DNA of 64,000 bases from NCBI RefSeq assembly GCF_003315485.1, contig NZ_QNSE01000006.1, positions 246,733 to 310,732 of the forward strand, in the 5' to 3' direction. The stretch is from Marinomonas rhizomae. Lineage in GTDB: Bacteria > Pseudomonadota > Gammaproteobacteria > Pseudomonadales > Marinomonadaceae. How positions within the stretch are numbered: the stretch's first letter is position 1; each line of letters starts with the position of its first letter. The position numbers and the translations under genes were made by a program. Below the pieces are notes generated by a model, which saw nothing but the letters and a program-made list of their open reading frames with translations, was not told the origin of the DNA and ran no database searches. Shown piece after piece: positions 1 through 8,050 of this stretch.

Positions 1-2695
1 CATCCAGTGCAAACGGCTCGTCTTCTTTTTCTTCCTCTTCTTGCAGGCTCAAATAGGCTTTTAATCGACGCTGGGTGAAGTAACGCGTTGGATGCCCAAT
101 AAAACGTGATAACTCATCAAGGGCAAGCTCTAATCTTGGCTGCTCCAAACCATCCAGAGGTGAAAACTCGGAATGCTCATCGTCCACAGGCACACTCAAC
201 AAGGCTGGCAGCCATTGCTCATCATAACTGTATAAGCGTTTATCAAATGCCTGCGAATTCGCTTCTAAAGATAGCTGAGACGAATAATACGCCGCGTTAA
301 ATGGCTGCAACGGATGTTCGAGAATCAACTGATCTAACAAGGCTTTCTGCGCGTCGTCTGGCGCTAATGCTTGATCGTCTTCAAACACACAGCTTTGGCC
401 GATGTATTCCAGCAATTCACTTACTAAGATAGACGGATTTTTCTCGCTGTTGTCTTGAATACTGCGACCAACATAACTGATATAGAAACAATCTCGGGCT
501 GACATTAGGGCTTCAAGGAACAAGTATTTATCGTCTTCCCGTCGGCTTCGGTCGCCACTGCGATATTGCCCAACCATTAAATCAAAGCCCATCGGCGCAA
601 CACTGCGTGGATAATCCCCTTCGTTTAAACCCAACACGCAAATCACTTTAAACGGCACAGAACGCATGGGCATCAAGGTACAAAAGTTCACTCGACCTGC
701 TAAGAAGCGCTGACCGCCTTGAGATTCTTGCAACAAAGGTGATAACAACTGGCGGATCACTTGCTGATCCAATGGGGCATCAAAATGCGCTTGCTGCCAT
801 TGCAGGGTCAGCGCATCAAGCTGCTTAGTCAGTAAGACCTGAAAGGCATCGTCTTCTTCCAATAAGAAGAAACGCTCTGCTAAATAATACAGAGTCGAAA
901 TCCATTCTTTCGGCGCGAGAGATTCCATCAATTTCGCTTGAGCATCGTTAATGGCGACCAAGAACTCCGCCAGTTTACCCGCCACCGACGCTTCTAAACC
1001 TTCTACATCGCCGTAACTTAAGGTGCCCTCCCAAATATGGTCGTGACCCATGGCATAACCCAATAACATGCGACGCACGCCATTCAGCCAAGTATGGGAT
1101 TCCTGAATGGGCAAATCATGTTGCTGCGCGGTTTTACCATCTAATCCCCAACGAATACCCACTTCCGTCGACCATTGGCGAATACGTTCTAACTCATCGG
1201 CGCTTAATTCAAAACGCGCCAACACCGCAGGCACTTCTAACACGCTGATCAATTCGGACAAGGTGAAACGACTTTCGCCTAAACCAAGCAAGTACAAATA
1301 GGCGTCAACAATCGGGTTTTCCATACCGCCAGATTGGTCAATCAAAGCAAAAGGAATCTGTTTTCTGCTCTGCGCGCTACCTTTTACGGAACCACTCCCT
1401 TTTACACCACCACTCCCTTTTACAGAACCAAAGACGGCCTTAACAAACGGGCTGTAAGTATTCACATCGGGCAACATGACGATGACGTCTTTTGGCGTCA
1501 GGCTCGGATCACTCTCGAACATTTGCAACAGCTGGTCATGTAACACCTCCACTTCACGCAATGGACTGTGGCAGCGATGAACACGAATACTTTGATCATC
1601 GGCAGCAAGGGGATGTCGATAGTCAGCGTTGGCAATGCTGGCGTCTCGCTCTTGTTTCGAGCCATGATTTTCTAAAGTCAGCACGTCTTGCTGAATCCAT
1701 TGCAACATACCGCTCGATTGCTCGGTGCGACTTGGTTGATCGCTCAAATAATCTTCAAAAACTTCCAACTCGTTGTCAGCCATTTCTTGTAGCTGCGCAA
1801 TATAGTCTCGACCTAAACGCCCCCAGCTTGACAACAGTGGATTAGCGTCCAAATGCAAGGTATCGGTACTCAATCCTGGCTTGAGCGTTTGGCGTTTTAT
1901 TTCTCGACCTAAATAATGCTTATCAACCACATCGCCCCAGTAAAAACGGCAAGGGTTCTGTAAAAATAAATGCACATCAATCCAGCCAGAAGCAGCCAGC
2001 ACGCGAAGAGACTCAAGCGTATTCGGCGGCAAAGAAGACACACCAAAAATAAAGATTCGCTCAGGCACGCCAACAGGTCGGGAAGACGATTGTGTGGCGT
2101 CATGCAAGGCTTCAATCAGATTGCCTCGATGATAAAGCGAGGTTCCCTGCTGGCTCACATCGGCAACCAGATCTCGCCACAAAATGGCTTGCCAAGGTTG
2201 CTGCTCAAAGATGGCTTTCAGCTTGGGATCCTGTGCTTCGCCGCCTTCCCAAGATTTGATCCAATCCGGACGGTAAACCAAATATTGGTCATAAATATCG
2301 GCTATACTGCTGCATAACTGAAAGCGCCGAATTTGCGTATCGTCTTCTTCAAGGTACCAACTCAGCGCCTGAAATTCTGGCTCACCAAGACGAGTATCCA
2401 ACAAGCGCATCAAGCGCCACACTAAGAAAGGTTTGTTAAATTCACTCTGCGCGGGAATATCGTCTAAGGTTTGCGAAAAAGTTTGCCAAACAAAGGTCGA
2501 AGGCAAAGGAAACACCAAACCCGCGGCAATAGAATGCGACTCGGCCAAGAACATCTTCAGCCATTGCGCCATACCGGGGTTTTGCACCAAAATGGATTCA
2601 TCATCAAACGGATTTTCTGGTGGAGAAACAGCCAGAATCTTCGCAAGCAACACGGCTAAATCTTCTAGACGGTTACCTGTGTAAAGTTGAAACAT
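1..2695 (-). CDS. recC: RecC, exodeoxyribonuclease V gamma subunit (3' end outside window)
   Basis: RecC is the Chi-recognising subunit of the RecBCD helicase-nuclease, which processes double-strand DNA ends for recombination and degrades foreign linear DNA. The frame opens at an ATG whose protein starts MFQLYTGNRLEDLAVLL and soon reads ILVQNPGMAQWLK. This matches the RecC N-terminus (SNRLDVL, ILVQSTGMAQWL in E. coli). It stays open to the window edge, about 898 codons, where it reads RFIGHPTRYFTQRRLKAYL, close to the RecC segment after the helicase-like domains. E. coli RecC has 1122 residues, so roughly 200 residues are missing. recB and recD would be expected further left. Confidence 0.93.
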   Translation of the reverse strand, partial: MFQLYTGNRLEDLAVLLAKILAVSPPENPFDDESILVQNPGMAQWLKMFLAESHSIAAGLVFPLPSTFVWQTFSQTLDDIPAQSEFNKPFLVWRLMRLLDTRLGEPEFQALSWYLEEDDTQIRRFQLCSSIADIYDQYLVYRPDWIKSWEGGEAQDPKLKAIFEQQPWQAILWRDLVADVSQQGTSLYHRGNLIEALHDATQSSSRPVGVPERIFIFGVSSLPPNTLESLRVLAASGWIDVHLFLQNPCRFYWGDVVDKHYLGREIKRQTLKPGLSTDTLHLDANPLLSSWGRLGRDYIAQLQEMADNELEVFEDYLSDQPSRTEQSSGMLQWIQQDVLTLENHGSKQERDASIANADYRHPLAADDQSIRVHRCHSPLREVEVLHDQLLQMFESDPSLTPKDVIVMLPDVNTYSPFVKAVFGSVKGSGGVKGSGSVKGSAQSRKQIPFALIDQSGGMENPIVDAYLYLLGLGESRFTLSELISVLEVPAVLARFELSADELERIRQWSTEVGIRWGLDGKTAQQHDLPIQESHTWLNGVRRMLLGYAMGHDHIWEGTLSYGDVEGLEASVAGKLAEFLVAINDAQAKLMESLAPKEWISTLYYLAERFFLLEEDDAFQVLLTKQLDALTLQWQQAHFDAPLDQQVIRQLLSPLLQESQGGQRFLAGRVNFCTLMPMRSVPFKVICVLGLNEGDYPRSVAPMGFDLMVGQYRSGDRSRREDDKYLFLEALMSARDCFYISYVGRSIQDNSEKNPSILVSELLEYIGQSCVFEDDQALAPDDAQKALLDQLILEHPLQPFNAAYYSSQLSLEANSQAFDKRLYSYDEQWLPALLSVPVDDEHSEFSPLDGLEQPRLELALDELSRFIGHPTRYFTQRRLKAYLSLQEEEEKEDEPFALD

Positions 2696-2810
2696 GCAAG
2701 AATCCTACGCGTTAGAAAGGAGCTTAATAAAATACTAATAAGCCTAACCTTGGACGCAACAAAAAAGAAGAACTGAATACTTTAAATGAAGGGAGAATAC
2801 GGAAGTTTAG

Positions 2811-2886
2811 TGGTGGAGCCTAGCGGGATCGAACCGCTGACCTGTTCGCTGCCAGCGAACCGCTCTCCCAGCTGAGCTAAGGCCCC
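2811..2886 (-). tRNA. tRNA-Ala(GGC), copy 1
   Basis: The minus strand folds into a full cloverleaf with acceptor GGGGCC at 2886, D-arm AGCTCAGCTGGGAGAGC, anticodon loop CTGGCAG giving anticodon GGC, T-arm GGTTCGATCCC, and an encoded CCA at 2811-2813. It is identical to the copy at 2963-3038. The two are separated by 76 bases and are probably co-transcribed. Confidence 0.97.
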
Positions 2887-2962
2887 ACAAAACGCTAAAG
2901 CGTATGTAGACAGAATGTCCTGAGAATAGTTTTTTTCCAGTTACCCGTTATTGAAAAGTAAT

Positions 2963-3038
2963 TGGTGGAGCCTAGCGGGATCGAACCGCTGACCTGTTCG
3001 CTGCCAGCGAACCGCTCTCCCAGCTGAGCTAAGGCCCC
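2963..3038 (-). tRNA. tRNA-Ala(GGC), copy 2
   Basis: Same sequence as copy 1, with encoded CCA at 2963-2965 and anticodon GGC. It lies directly behind a strong minus-strand promoter (3053-3081), so it is the promoter-proximal gene of the pair. Confidence 0.97.
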
Positions 3039-3052
3039 AAAAACAGGCGAGA

Positions 3053-3081
3053 ATTTTATGGGCGCTTCCCCACTGTGTCAA
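3053..3081 (-). promoter_or_regulatory. sigma-70 promoter of the tRNA-Ala pair
   Basis: On the minus strand TTGACA (3081-3076) is followed by exactly 17 bases and TAAAAT (3058-3053). Transcription would start just ahead of the tRNA at 3038. Confidence 0.75.
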
Positions 3082-3226
3082 CCTTTTTACGAACCACTCA
3101 GTGTATTTTAAAGACATTAAAACAACAAAATCTAACACTTAAAGAGTTGTTATCATAAACCGTCCTGTGTTTTGATAAATCTTTGTTTCCATAACACAAA
3201 ACTGCAACGCAACAAGTTTGAATAAA

Positions 3227-4465
3227 ATGAGAACCGCAATGATCGAATTTCCAACGGTATTAGATGATCTAATGATGGCTCAGCAACCAATACTCAAAAG
3301 AACAAAAGAAATTTTTGGGTATGAGCTGTTATTCCGTGGAAAGGACGCCCTAAACGCAAATTTCCCTAATGGCGAAATAGCCACTGGCCAAGTATTGGTC
3401 AATTTATGCATTGGAATAACTAAGTTAAAACCTCAATTACAAAAACCCTTTTTTATCAACATGACAACAGAACTTATGTTGTCAGACGCTTTTTTTCCCA
3501 TTGACCCAGACACTGTCTATATCGAAATTCTCGAAAGTCAAAAGCTAACGCCAGAATTCTTTGCAGCATTAAAAAAATGGCGCTCTGCAGGCTACCGATT
3601 CGCATTAGACGATTATCAGTTTACAACCGAATACCAAGCTCTCTTGCCTTGGATATCCATCGTAAAAATAGATGTACTAACAACACCGCCAGAACAATAC
3701 GCCACACAAATAGCGGAACTTAAGTCCCGAGGTTTAATATTGCTCGCCGAAAAGGTCGAAGATTTAGCCATGTTTGAATTTTGTAAGAACCTCGGCTTTG
3801 ATCTGTTCCAAGGCTATTTTTTACAGAGACCTGAGCTTATTAAAGGCAAAAAAATTGACTCGGCAACACATGGAGCCATCGAGCTGGTCAATGCCTTACA
3901 AAATAAAGACATCAGCATTGATGCTATAGCGGATTTAGTCACCAAAAACCCCAAACTGTCGTACCAGCTACTGCGAATCTTAAATAGCCCTGTATGTGGA
4001 GTTACGAAAACCGTTGTCTCAATAAAAGAAGCGGTTATATTCTTGGGCTTGGTACAATTAAAGAAATGGGCTCTACTTATTACACTGACCTCATCCACGA
4101 ACCAACCTAGCTCCCTGTTAAAGGTCTTACTCACTCGTGGCCGTTGCTGCCAGTTGCTTGCCGAAAGCAAAAAATCAGCTGTTGCGGACTCTGCTTTCAT
4201 GGTTGGACTGATGTCCGGTATAGACGCCGTTTTCAATGTTGAAAAATCGGTCGTCCTAAAGCAAATCGCCTTAGACGAAAACACGCTCAATGCCATCATG
4301 AATCAAACAGGAGAATTAGGATCTTATCTAGCACAAACATTAAGCTGCGAAGAACAAAAATGGGATAACATTCAGGCAATGAGCTCAACGGAAAGGACAA
4401 CGTTAAATAGAGCGTTTTTAGACGCTATGTTGTGGTCAGAAGAGGTTATGCAGTCAATTAATTAA
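3227..4465 (+). CDS. EAL-HDOD domain signalling protein (YuxH/CdgJ type)
   Basis: A 412-residue protein with an N-terminal EAL-like domain (about 1-205) and a C-terminal HDOD domain (about 205-400, with the family-like segment LVTKNPKLSYQLLRILNS). The EAL domain is degenerate: the catalytic signature is YELLFRG, and the usual DDFGTG loop reads DDYQFTT. It therefore probably does not hydrolyse cyclic-di-GMP and may act as a binding or scaffold protein, as inferred for other EAL-HDOD proteins affecting motility. The frame also has a TTG at 3218 and an ATG at 3239. None has a clear Shine-Dalgarno sequence, so the start is uncertain. Confidence 0.85.
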   Translation: MRTAMIEFPTVLDDLMMAQQPILKRTKEIFGYELLFRGKDALNANFPNGEIATGQVLVNLCIGITKLKPQLQKPFFINMTTELMLSDAFFPIDPDTVYIEILESQKLTPEFFAALKKWRSAGYRFALDDYQFTTEYQALLPWISIVKIDVLTTPPEQYATQIAELKSRGLILLAEKVEDLAMFEFCKNLGFDLFQGYFLQRPELIKGKKIDSATHGAIELVNALQNKDISIDAIADLVTKNPKLSYQLLRILNSPVCGVTKTVVSIKEAVIFLGLVQLKKWALLITLTSSTNQPSSLLKVLLTRGRCCQLLAESKKSAVADSAFMVGLMSGIDAVFNVEKSVVLKQIALDENTLNAIMNQTGELGSYLAQTLSCEEQKWDNIQAMSSTERTTLNRAFLDAMLWSEEVMQSIN

Positions 4466-4493
4466 ATTACATGCTTTTTTTTTCGTTAAACGA

Positions 4494-4521
4494 TTGACAC
4501 TTATACAAAAAAATATAGAAT
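4494..4521 (+). promoter_or_regulatory. promoter of tRNA-Leu(CAA)
   Basis: TTGACA at 4494-4499, a 16-base spacer, then TAGAAT at 4516-4521, about 20 bases before the tRNA. Confidence 0.6.
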
Positions 4522-4540
4522 TCGTTTCACCTTTTTCAAG

Positions 4541-4625
4541 GCCAGTGTGGTGGAATTGGTAGACACGACGGATTCAAAATCCGTTGCCTTCGGGTGTGGC
4601 GGTTCGAGTCCGCCTACTGGTACCA
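4541..4625 (+). tRNA. tRNA-Leu(CAA)
   Basis: An 85-base class II tRNA with acceptor GCCAGTG paired to TACTGGT (one G-U), anticodon loop TTCAAAA giving CAA, an extra arm, T-arm GGTTCGAGTCC, and encoded CCA at 4623-4625. Confidence 0.97.
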
Positions 4626-4635
4626 ACATAAAAAA

Positions 4636-4664
4636 AGCGCTTACTTAGGTAAGCGCTTTTTTTT
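4636..4664 (+). terminator. rho-independent terminator after tRNA-Leu
   Basis: Perfect 9-bp stem AGCGCTTAC/GTAAGCGCT with loop TTAG, followed by a run of T. Confidence 0.9.
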
Positions 4665-4768
4665 GCTCTCGACTTTCATTCCGTTCAGAACGAAACCAAT
4701 ACCCACTACAAATCAGTCTATTGCCTAGCAAGCATTGGTACGTCGAGAAATGAAACGACAATCAAGAA

Positions 4769-5197
4769 TTAATCGTCAAAGCCATGCATGACATAATCTG
4801 GCAAGTCTTCTTCTTTCGGTATTGGCGTTGATGCACCAGATTCATCAATCGCGACAAACTTGAACATGCCCTCTGTTACTTTCTCACGCTGACCAATTCG
4901 ACCACGACGAACCCATGCTTCCACAAGAATATTCATAGAAGTACGACCAACCGACTCAACTCTAGTATAAACCCCTAAAATATCACCAACCTTTACCGGT
5001 CGGATAAAACTCATGCCATCCAAGGCAACCGTCACCACACGAGACTGAGCACGTTGGCCCGCACAAATACCAGCCGCGATGTCCATTTGTGATACAACCC
5101 AACCACCAAAAATATCACCTGCTGGATTCGTATCTCCCGGCATAGCAACCGTCCTAGTCGTAAGACGACCCTTTGCCTTTTCTTCAAACTCTGACAT
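4769..5197 (-). CDS. yciA: YciA-type acyl-CoA thioesterase (hotdog fold)
   Basis: A 142-residue single hotdog-domain protein that likely hydrolyses acyl-CoA thioesters in the cytoplasm. The N-terminal part carries the family motif with NPAGDIFGGWVVSQMD, where the aspartate at the head of the hotdog helix is catalytic in YciA homologues. GMSFIRPVKVGD and the strand VEAWVRR follow. Length fits E. coli YciA (132 residues). A GAGAGAG-rich Shine-Dalgarno stretch sits ahead of the ATG. It is transcribed toward the tRNA-Leu terminator, with no convincing operon partner. Confidence 0.88.
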   Translation of the reverse strand: MSEFEEKAKGRLTTRTVAMPGDTNPAGDIFGGWVVSQMDIAAGICAGQRAQSRVVTVALDGMSFIRPVKVGDILGVYTRVESVGRTSMNILVEAWVRRGRIGQREKVTEGMFKFVAIDESGASTPIPKEEDLPDYVMHGFDD

Positions 5198-5314
5198 AAC
5201 TCTCTCTCAATCAATTTTCTCTGCTCACTAAAAACAAGTGTATCTGTTTATATAGACTGAGAGTAACAACAAAATCTTATCTCAGGCATTTAAAAAACCT
5301 ATGACCAAACAGAC

Positions 5315-5755
5315 TTATTTGACTAAATCAGCTTCATAATAAATCGCTGTACCTTTCGCTTCCGTTGTCGGGAACGAAAAACTCGAGCCAATAGAGGTTC
5401 CCAACCCACCTGAACTGTTAGCGCTTACTCCCACACCAGTGCCTAAACGCCTAAAAGACAGCTGAGTGACTTCATCTAAAATCACCCCATTTGCACCAAT
5501 TTTAGCCGCTTGCTCTTTCAGCTCTTGAGTCGCTTTTTCTTTTCTAGACTCTTCCGTAAAACCGTTATCACTAGAAGCCTTAACCGTACCAACAACCTTA
5601 TAATCAAACACTGGTGCTTGTTCGAATATTGTCACTTGCTCAACTTCAAGCTCCGGCATCTGCTGCCCTGTCACCACATGAGATCCCGAAGAACAACCAA
5701 GCAACAGCACAGGTAACGCCAAAGCGGATAAATATTTAATAAAGTTAATCATCAC
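5315..5755 (-). CDS. predicted lipoprotein, function unknown
   Basis: A 146-residue protein with a signal peptide ending in the lipobox LLLGCS (lipidated Cys about residue 21). The mature part holds an alpha/beta segment with the helix EKATQELKEQAAKIGANGVILDEV and a glycine/serine-rich stretch near the end. The GANGVI pattern resembles small lipoproteins of the Rcs/YbjQ-like fold, but the assignment is not firm. The start ATG is preceded by GAGG at seven bases. It lies 118 bases upstream of yciA on the same strand. Confidence 0.75.
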   Translation of the reverse strand: MMINFIKYLSALALPVLLLGCSSGSHVVTGQQMPELEVEQVTIFEQAPVFDYKVVGTVKASSDNGFTEESRKEKATQELKEQAAKIGANGVILDEVTQLSFRRLGTGVGVSANSSGGLGTSIGSSFSFPTTEAKGTAIYYEADLVK

Positions 5756-5961
5756 AGCACCTCACCTTTGAAGCTCAAATCATAACAGTGTTGCACAAAT
5801 ACCACGAAAGCAGATCGACAATACTGTGGATTTTTAAACACAAAACAAAGAATAAACATGACAACCCAACTAACTCACAAGCCAACGGAGCCATTATTGT
5901 CTATGCTCTAATCATAGCCAAAACCATACAAAAGAAAGGCAAAGAAAATAAAGAGGCACTT

Positions 5962-6159
5962 ATGAGCAAATTAATCGAACAAGACATCTCCTGCCCTTAC
6001 TGCGGCGAAAGCATCGAAGTCGTGATAGAAGTGCTAGATGAAAGCCAAGAATACATAGAAGACTGCCAAGTCTGCTGCCGACCGATCATCTTCAACATCG
6101 ATACTGCCTTTGATGGATCAACCTCAGTTTCCGTTCACTCGGAAAATGAGACATATTGA
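5962..6159 (+). CDS. CPXCG motif-containing cysteine-rich protein
   Basis: A 65-residue protein with two zinc-type knuckles, CPYCG near the N-terminus and CQVCC in the middle, followed by the conserved RPI and an acidic tail. These match the short CPXCG family, whose function is unknown. The frame is open upstream to 5788, but AAGAGG lies seven bases ahead of the ATG at 5962, and homologues start with the short segment before CPYCG. That decides the start. Confidence 0.85.
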   Translation: MSKLIEQDISCPYCGESIEVVIEVLDESQEYIEDCQVCCRPIIFNIDTAFDGSTSVSVHSENETY

Positions 6160-6387
6160 TTGAAAAATGCCAGCTAAAAAACACTCAGTGTAGAGCTTTA
6201 AAAGCTTGTCTCGATGAAGTAATGGCGAGCTTGGTAGCAACTTTAGGGCGATCAACAGCGAAGCCAGCATGACTTAAAAACATGTATGACACTCATATGC
6301 ACAAGGCGAAATCGTTCGAAGTTTCCTCGCTTATAGATGACCCATGTGTTAGACCGTTTTTGGTGAGATTAGCAGGCCAGAACTTAG

Positions 6388-6528
6388 TCAAGTGCTGGTG
6401 AGTGATTGTGGTATTGATGACTTGGAAGAATTTTGCTGAAAGTCAAAAAGGTATTTCACAGCCCCACCCAGCATACCGAGCATTACGAATGCCGCTGTTT
6501 GTAGAAGCTCATCCGGTAGGAATTTCAT
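6388..6528 (-). pseudogene. short holin-like phage protein, probably truncated
   Basis: A 46-codon frame, MKFLPDELLQTAAFVML, then a glycine-rich membrane segment GMLGGAVKYLF, then a polar tail. The pattern of an amphipathic start, one membrane helix with GMxGG and an aromatic end resembles the N-terminus of phage holins of about 100 residues. Here the frame ends soon after the helix. There is no strong Shine-Dalgarno sequence. It could be a tiny intact protein, but truncation of a lysis gene is more likely. Confidence 0.35.
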
Positions 6529-6551
6529 AAGGTGCGTCCAGTCCAGAAACG

Positions 6552-6577
6552 AAAAAGCCCCGCACTTGGCGAGGCTT
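6552..6577 (-). terminator. rho-independent terminator (minus strand)
   Basis: Minus strand AGCCTCGC CAAGT GCGGGGCT followed by TTTTT, eight pairs including one G-U. It lies just upstream of the holin-like fragment and would end transcripts coming from the right. Confidence 0.6.
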
Positions 6578-6623
6578 GATAAGTTGTGTTGCCGTCAGAC
6601 ATAAAACTAACAGCGTGGGGATA

Positions 6624-6751
6624 ATTTAACGCCTAACTCATAGGCTTGCAAGCCTTGCGCGCGCAAAAACAGAATGTCGTTCTCTACTTATGAAAGCGAC
6701 ATTTTGCACATAGAGCCTTGTGCTTATTGGGCTAGAGAAAAGCGCGTTAAC
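6624..6751 (-). other. attC-like nested inverted repeat (candidate integron recombination site)
   Basis: On the minus strand a TTAACGC core (6750-6744) is complementary to the GCGTTAA of GGCGTTAAAT (6633-6624). The right core, GTTAAAT, fits the attC consensus GTTRRRY. Between them lies a second inverted pair, AATGTCG/CGACATT (6673-6679 and 6697-6703), extended by TTTTTGC/GCAAAA. Span is 128 bases, close to Vibrio repeat sites. The left core (GTTAAC) departs from RYYYAAC in two positions, and no integron integrase is seen. This is inference from shape only. Confidence 0.3.
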
Positions 6752-6817
6752 AACTCAATGGCGGCATGTTGGCGGCAAATCACAGGTGTTTTTTGATGAA
6801 TATGTTTTGTTTAGGCA

Positions 6818-6843
6818 CAAAAAAACCACCCGAAAGTGGTTTC
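6818..6843 (-). terminator. UUCG-loop terminator, unit 1
   Basis: Minus strand AAACCACT TTCG GGTGGTTT then TTTTT. It lies downstream of the small membrane protein gene at 6958-7305 and is closely similar to the terminators at 7737 and 8051. Confidence 0.75.
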
Positions 6844-6957
6844 TCATACAATACTAACTTTCCGAATGACTAAAATAGATCAGGCATTCGGGTTAGTAAC
6901 TTTCGATTTTACGACTAGATGTGAGAGAGTTAAGAACATTTCCACTCATTATCCAAC

Positions 6958-7305
6958 CTATGAATTATCAGCTTCAATCTTAGACTTTCTAATATAATTA
7001 AATACAATATCTGGATAAGTATTTTTAAAATGTTCTACATATTTAGCATGCGCAGCATTAAAAGGAGCATATACAACTCGTCTATATAAGTCATACTGAT
7101 ATAAGAAATAGCATGTAAACCCTAATCCAACAAGCCCAAAAAACGCTTCATCCATCGCAATTAGAAAAACAATCACTTCAAAAAACAATAACCAACACCA
7201 AAAGCGTCGCTTACCAGACCTTACTTCTTTTTTATTTTCATCTAGATAGATTGTTCTTACTGATGCTTTAATTGAATTGTCAGGATAAAACTTAACGATC
7301 TTCAT
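6958..7305 (-). CDS. small membrane protein, function unknown
   Basis: A 115-residue protein with a charged N-terminal segment (about 1-34) and two adjacent hydrophobic segments (about 36-53 and 55-70: WCWLLFFEVIVFLIA and FFGLVGLGFTCYFLY). A soluble C-terminal part follows with YVEHFKNTYPDIVFNY. I do not recognise the family. The gene is AT-rich, lies 77 bases downstream of a 56-codon gene on the same strand, and ends ahead of the unit-1 terminator, so the two may be co-transcribed. Confidence 0.6.
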   Translation of the reverse strand: MKIVKFYPDNSIKASVRTIYLDENKKEVRSGKRRFWCWLLFFEVIVFLIAMDEAFFGLVGLGFTCYFLYQYDLYRRVVYAPFNAAHAKYVEHFKNTYPDIVFNYIRKSKIEADNS

Positions 7306-7382
7306 CGTACTTTTATTTGTGATACTAGTTAAATAAAGATCTTCCTTTTGGCTTTCTACATAGGTAAAAACAATTTTAGTGT

Positions 7383-7553
7383 TTAACGTATTGACGGGGG
7401 GGTTACATCTACATAACGCCCATTAATTTGGACTGAACCACCAGATACAGAGCCATTTGTTCTTGCTTCCTGAAAGCGAGAACACTCTATTACTTCACCT
7501 GTAATATGGTGCACTTCACAAACTTCACCGCCAAAATCAATATAGCTTTCCAC
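7383..7553 (-). CDS. 56-residue hypothetical protein with GTG start
   Basis: A short frame starting at GTG, with GGAG seven bases upstream, which supports translation. The protein runs VESYIDFGGEVCEVHHITGE, then VIECSRFQEAR, a serine/glycine-rich turn (NGSVSGGSVQ) and INGRYVDVTPPSIR. The EVHHITGEVI..S pattern with a following SGG stretch recalls the N-terminal part of longer enterobacterial proteins of unknown function, so it may be a shortened relative. No membrane segment is seen. Confidence 0.5.
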   Translation of the reverse strand: MESYIDFGGEVCEVHHITGEVIECSRFQEARTNGSVSGGSVQINGRYVDVTPPSIR

Positions 7554-7736
7554 AACTTATCTCCGTATTATTGCTAAATATTTTCTGCATTAATTTTATC
7601 TTTTAAAGTAATAGGTAGATAGCAATTTTTGGGTATTCATTTTCCTTATATAACTAACCGCAATATATCGTACCCAAAACCAATACGGCAAACTCCCCCA
7701 ACGCTAGGATGACCAGCCAACCAAGCCTAACAAACA

Positions 7737-7760
7737 CAAAAAACCACCCGAAGGTGGTTT
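7737..7760 (-). terminator. UUCG-loop terminator, unit 2
   Basis: Minus strand AAACCACC TTCG GGTGGTTT followed by TTT, a perfect 8-bp stem with a C(UUCG)G loop. It lies 17 bases after the stop of the zinc-finger membrane protein gene. Confidence 0.85.
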
Positions 7761-7776
7761 AGATGTTACTAATACT

Positions 7777-8028
7777 TCAATGATACCCTTTTCCAAGACA
7801 ACTTGGACATGTAACTCTACGCCGTTTTTCAACCATATTTGCACCACGCAAATGATTTGTAGGCTCCCTATAAACTTCCTCTACCTTCCCTGTCTTACCA
7901 CAATTAGAACAAGGTGTTTTTTTCTTACTTCCACTAGACTGATTGGAACCTTTTGACTTATTAGAATTGCCCATAAAAGAAACAATCAAAATCACAACGA
8001 CTATAAAAAAAAGAATCTCCACTTCCAT
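7777..8028 (-). CDS. membrane-anchored protein with DnaJ-like zinc finger
   Basis: About 83 residues: one N-terminal membrane helix (ILFFIVVVILIVSFMG), a lysine/serine/asparagine-rich linker, and two CxxC knuckles (CSNCGKTGKV and CPSCLGKGY). They are arranged like one zinc centre of the DnaJ cysteine-rich domain, with CxxCxGxG character. It may bind zinc and unfolded peptide at the inner membrane, which is inference. The start is unclear: a TTG at 8046, this ATG, or a GTG at 8022 that is better spaced (six bases) from AGAGGG. Confidence 0.6.
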   Translation of the reverse strand: MEVEILFFIVVVILIVSFMGNSNKSKGSNQSSGSKKKTPCSNCGKTGKVEEVYREPTNHLRGANMVEKRRRVTCPSCLGKGYH

Positions 8029-8050
8029 CCCTCTTTCCACTGCCAATAGT

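Larger units (their letters stand above)
6160..6957. other. non-coding / decayed stretch at the left of the accessory region
   Basis: Nearly 800 bases with no intact gene of normal size. It contains a 46-codon holin-like fragment (6388-6528), two minus-strand terminators, and an attC-like nested inverted repeat (6624-6751), described separately. In 6160-6387 I see only short open frames and no clear promoter. The mixture looks like prophage or island debris. Confidence 0.5.

Noticed and set aside
106..2684. Several plus-strand frames of 62-117 codons
   Set aside because: They lie opposite recC, whose frame is open throughout with a clear RecC start and C-proximal segment.
5788..5961. N-terminal extension of the CPXCG protein
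   Set aside because: Low-complexity Lys/Asn-rich sequence without a ribosome site; the ATG at 5962 has AAGAGG and matches the family start.
6349..6356. GTTAGAC as a second attC core
   Set aside because: A seven-base match alone is expected by chance and no partner core or inner repeat was found.
7405..7440. GGGCGTTATG as an attC end
   Set aside because: It lies inside the 56-codon gene (Asn-Gly-Arg-Tyr) and its third purine position is wrong for GTTRRRY.
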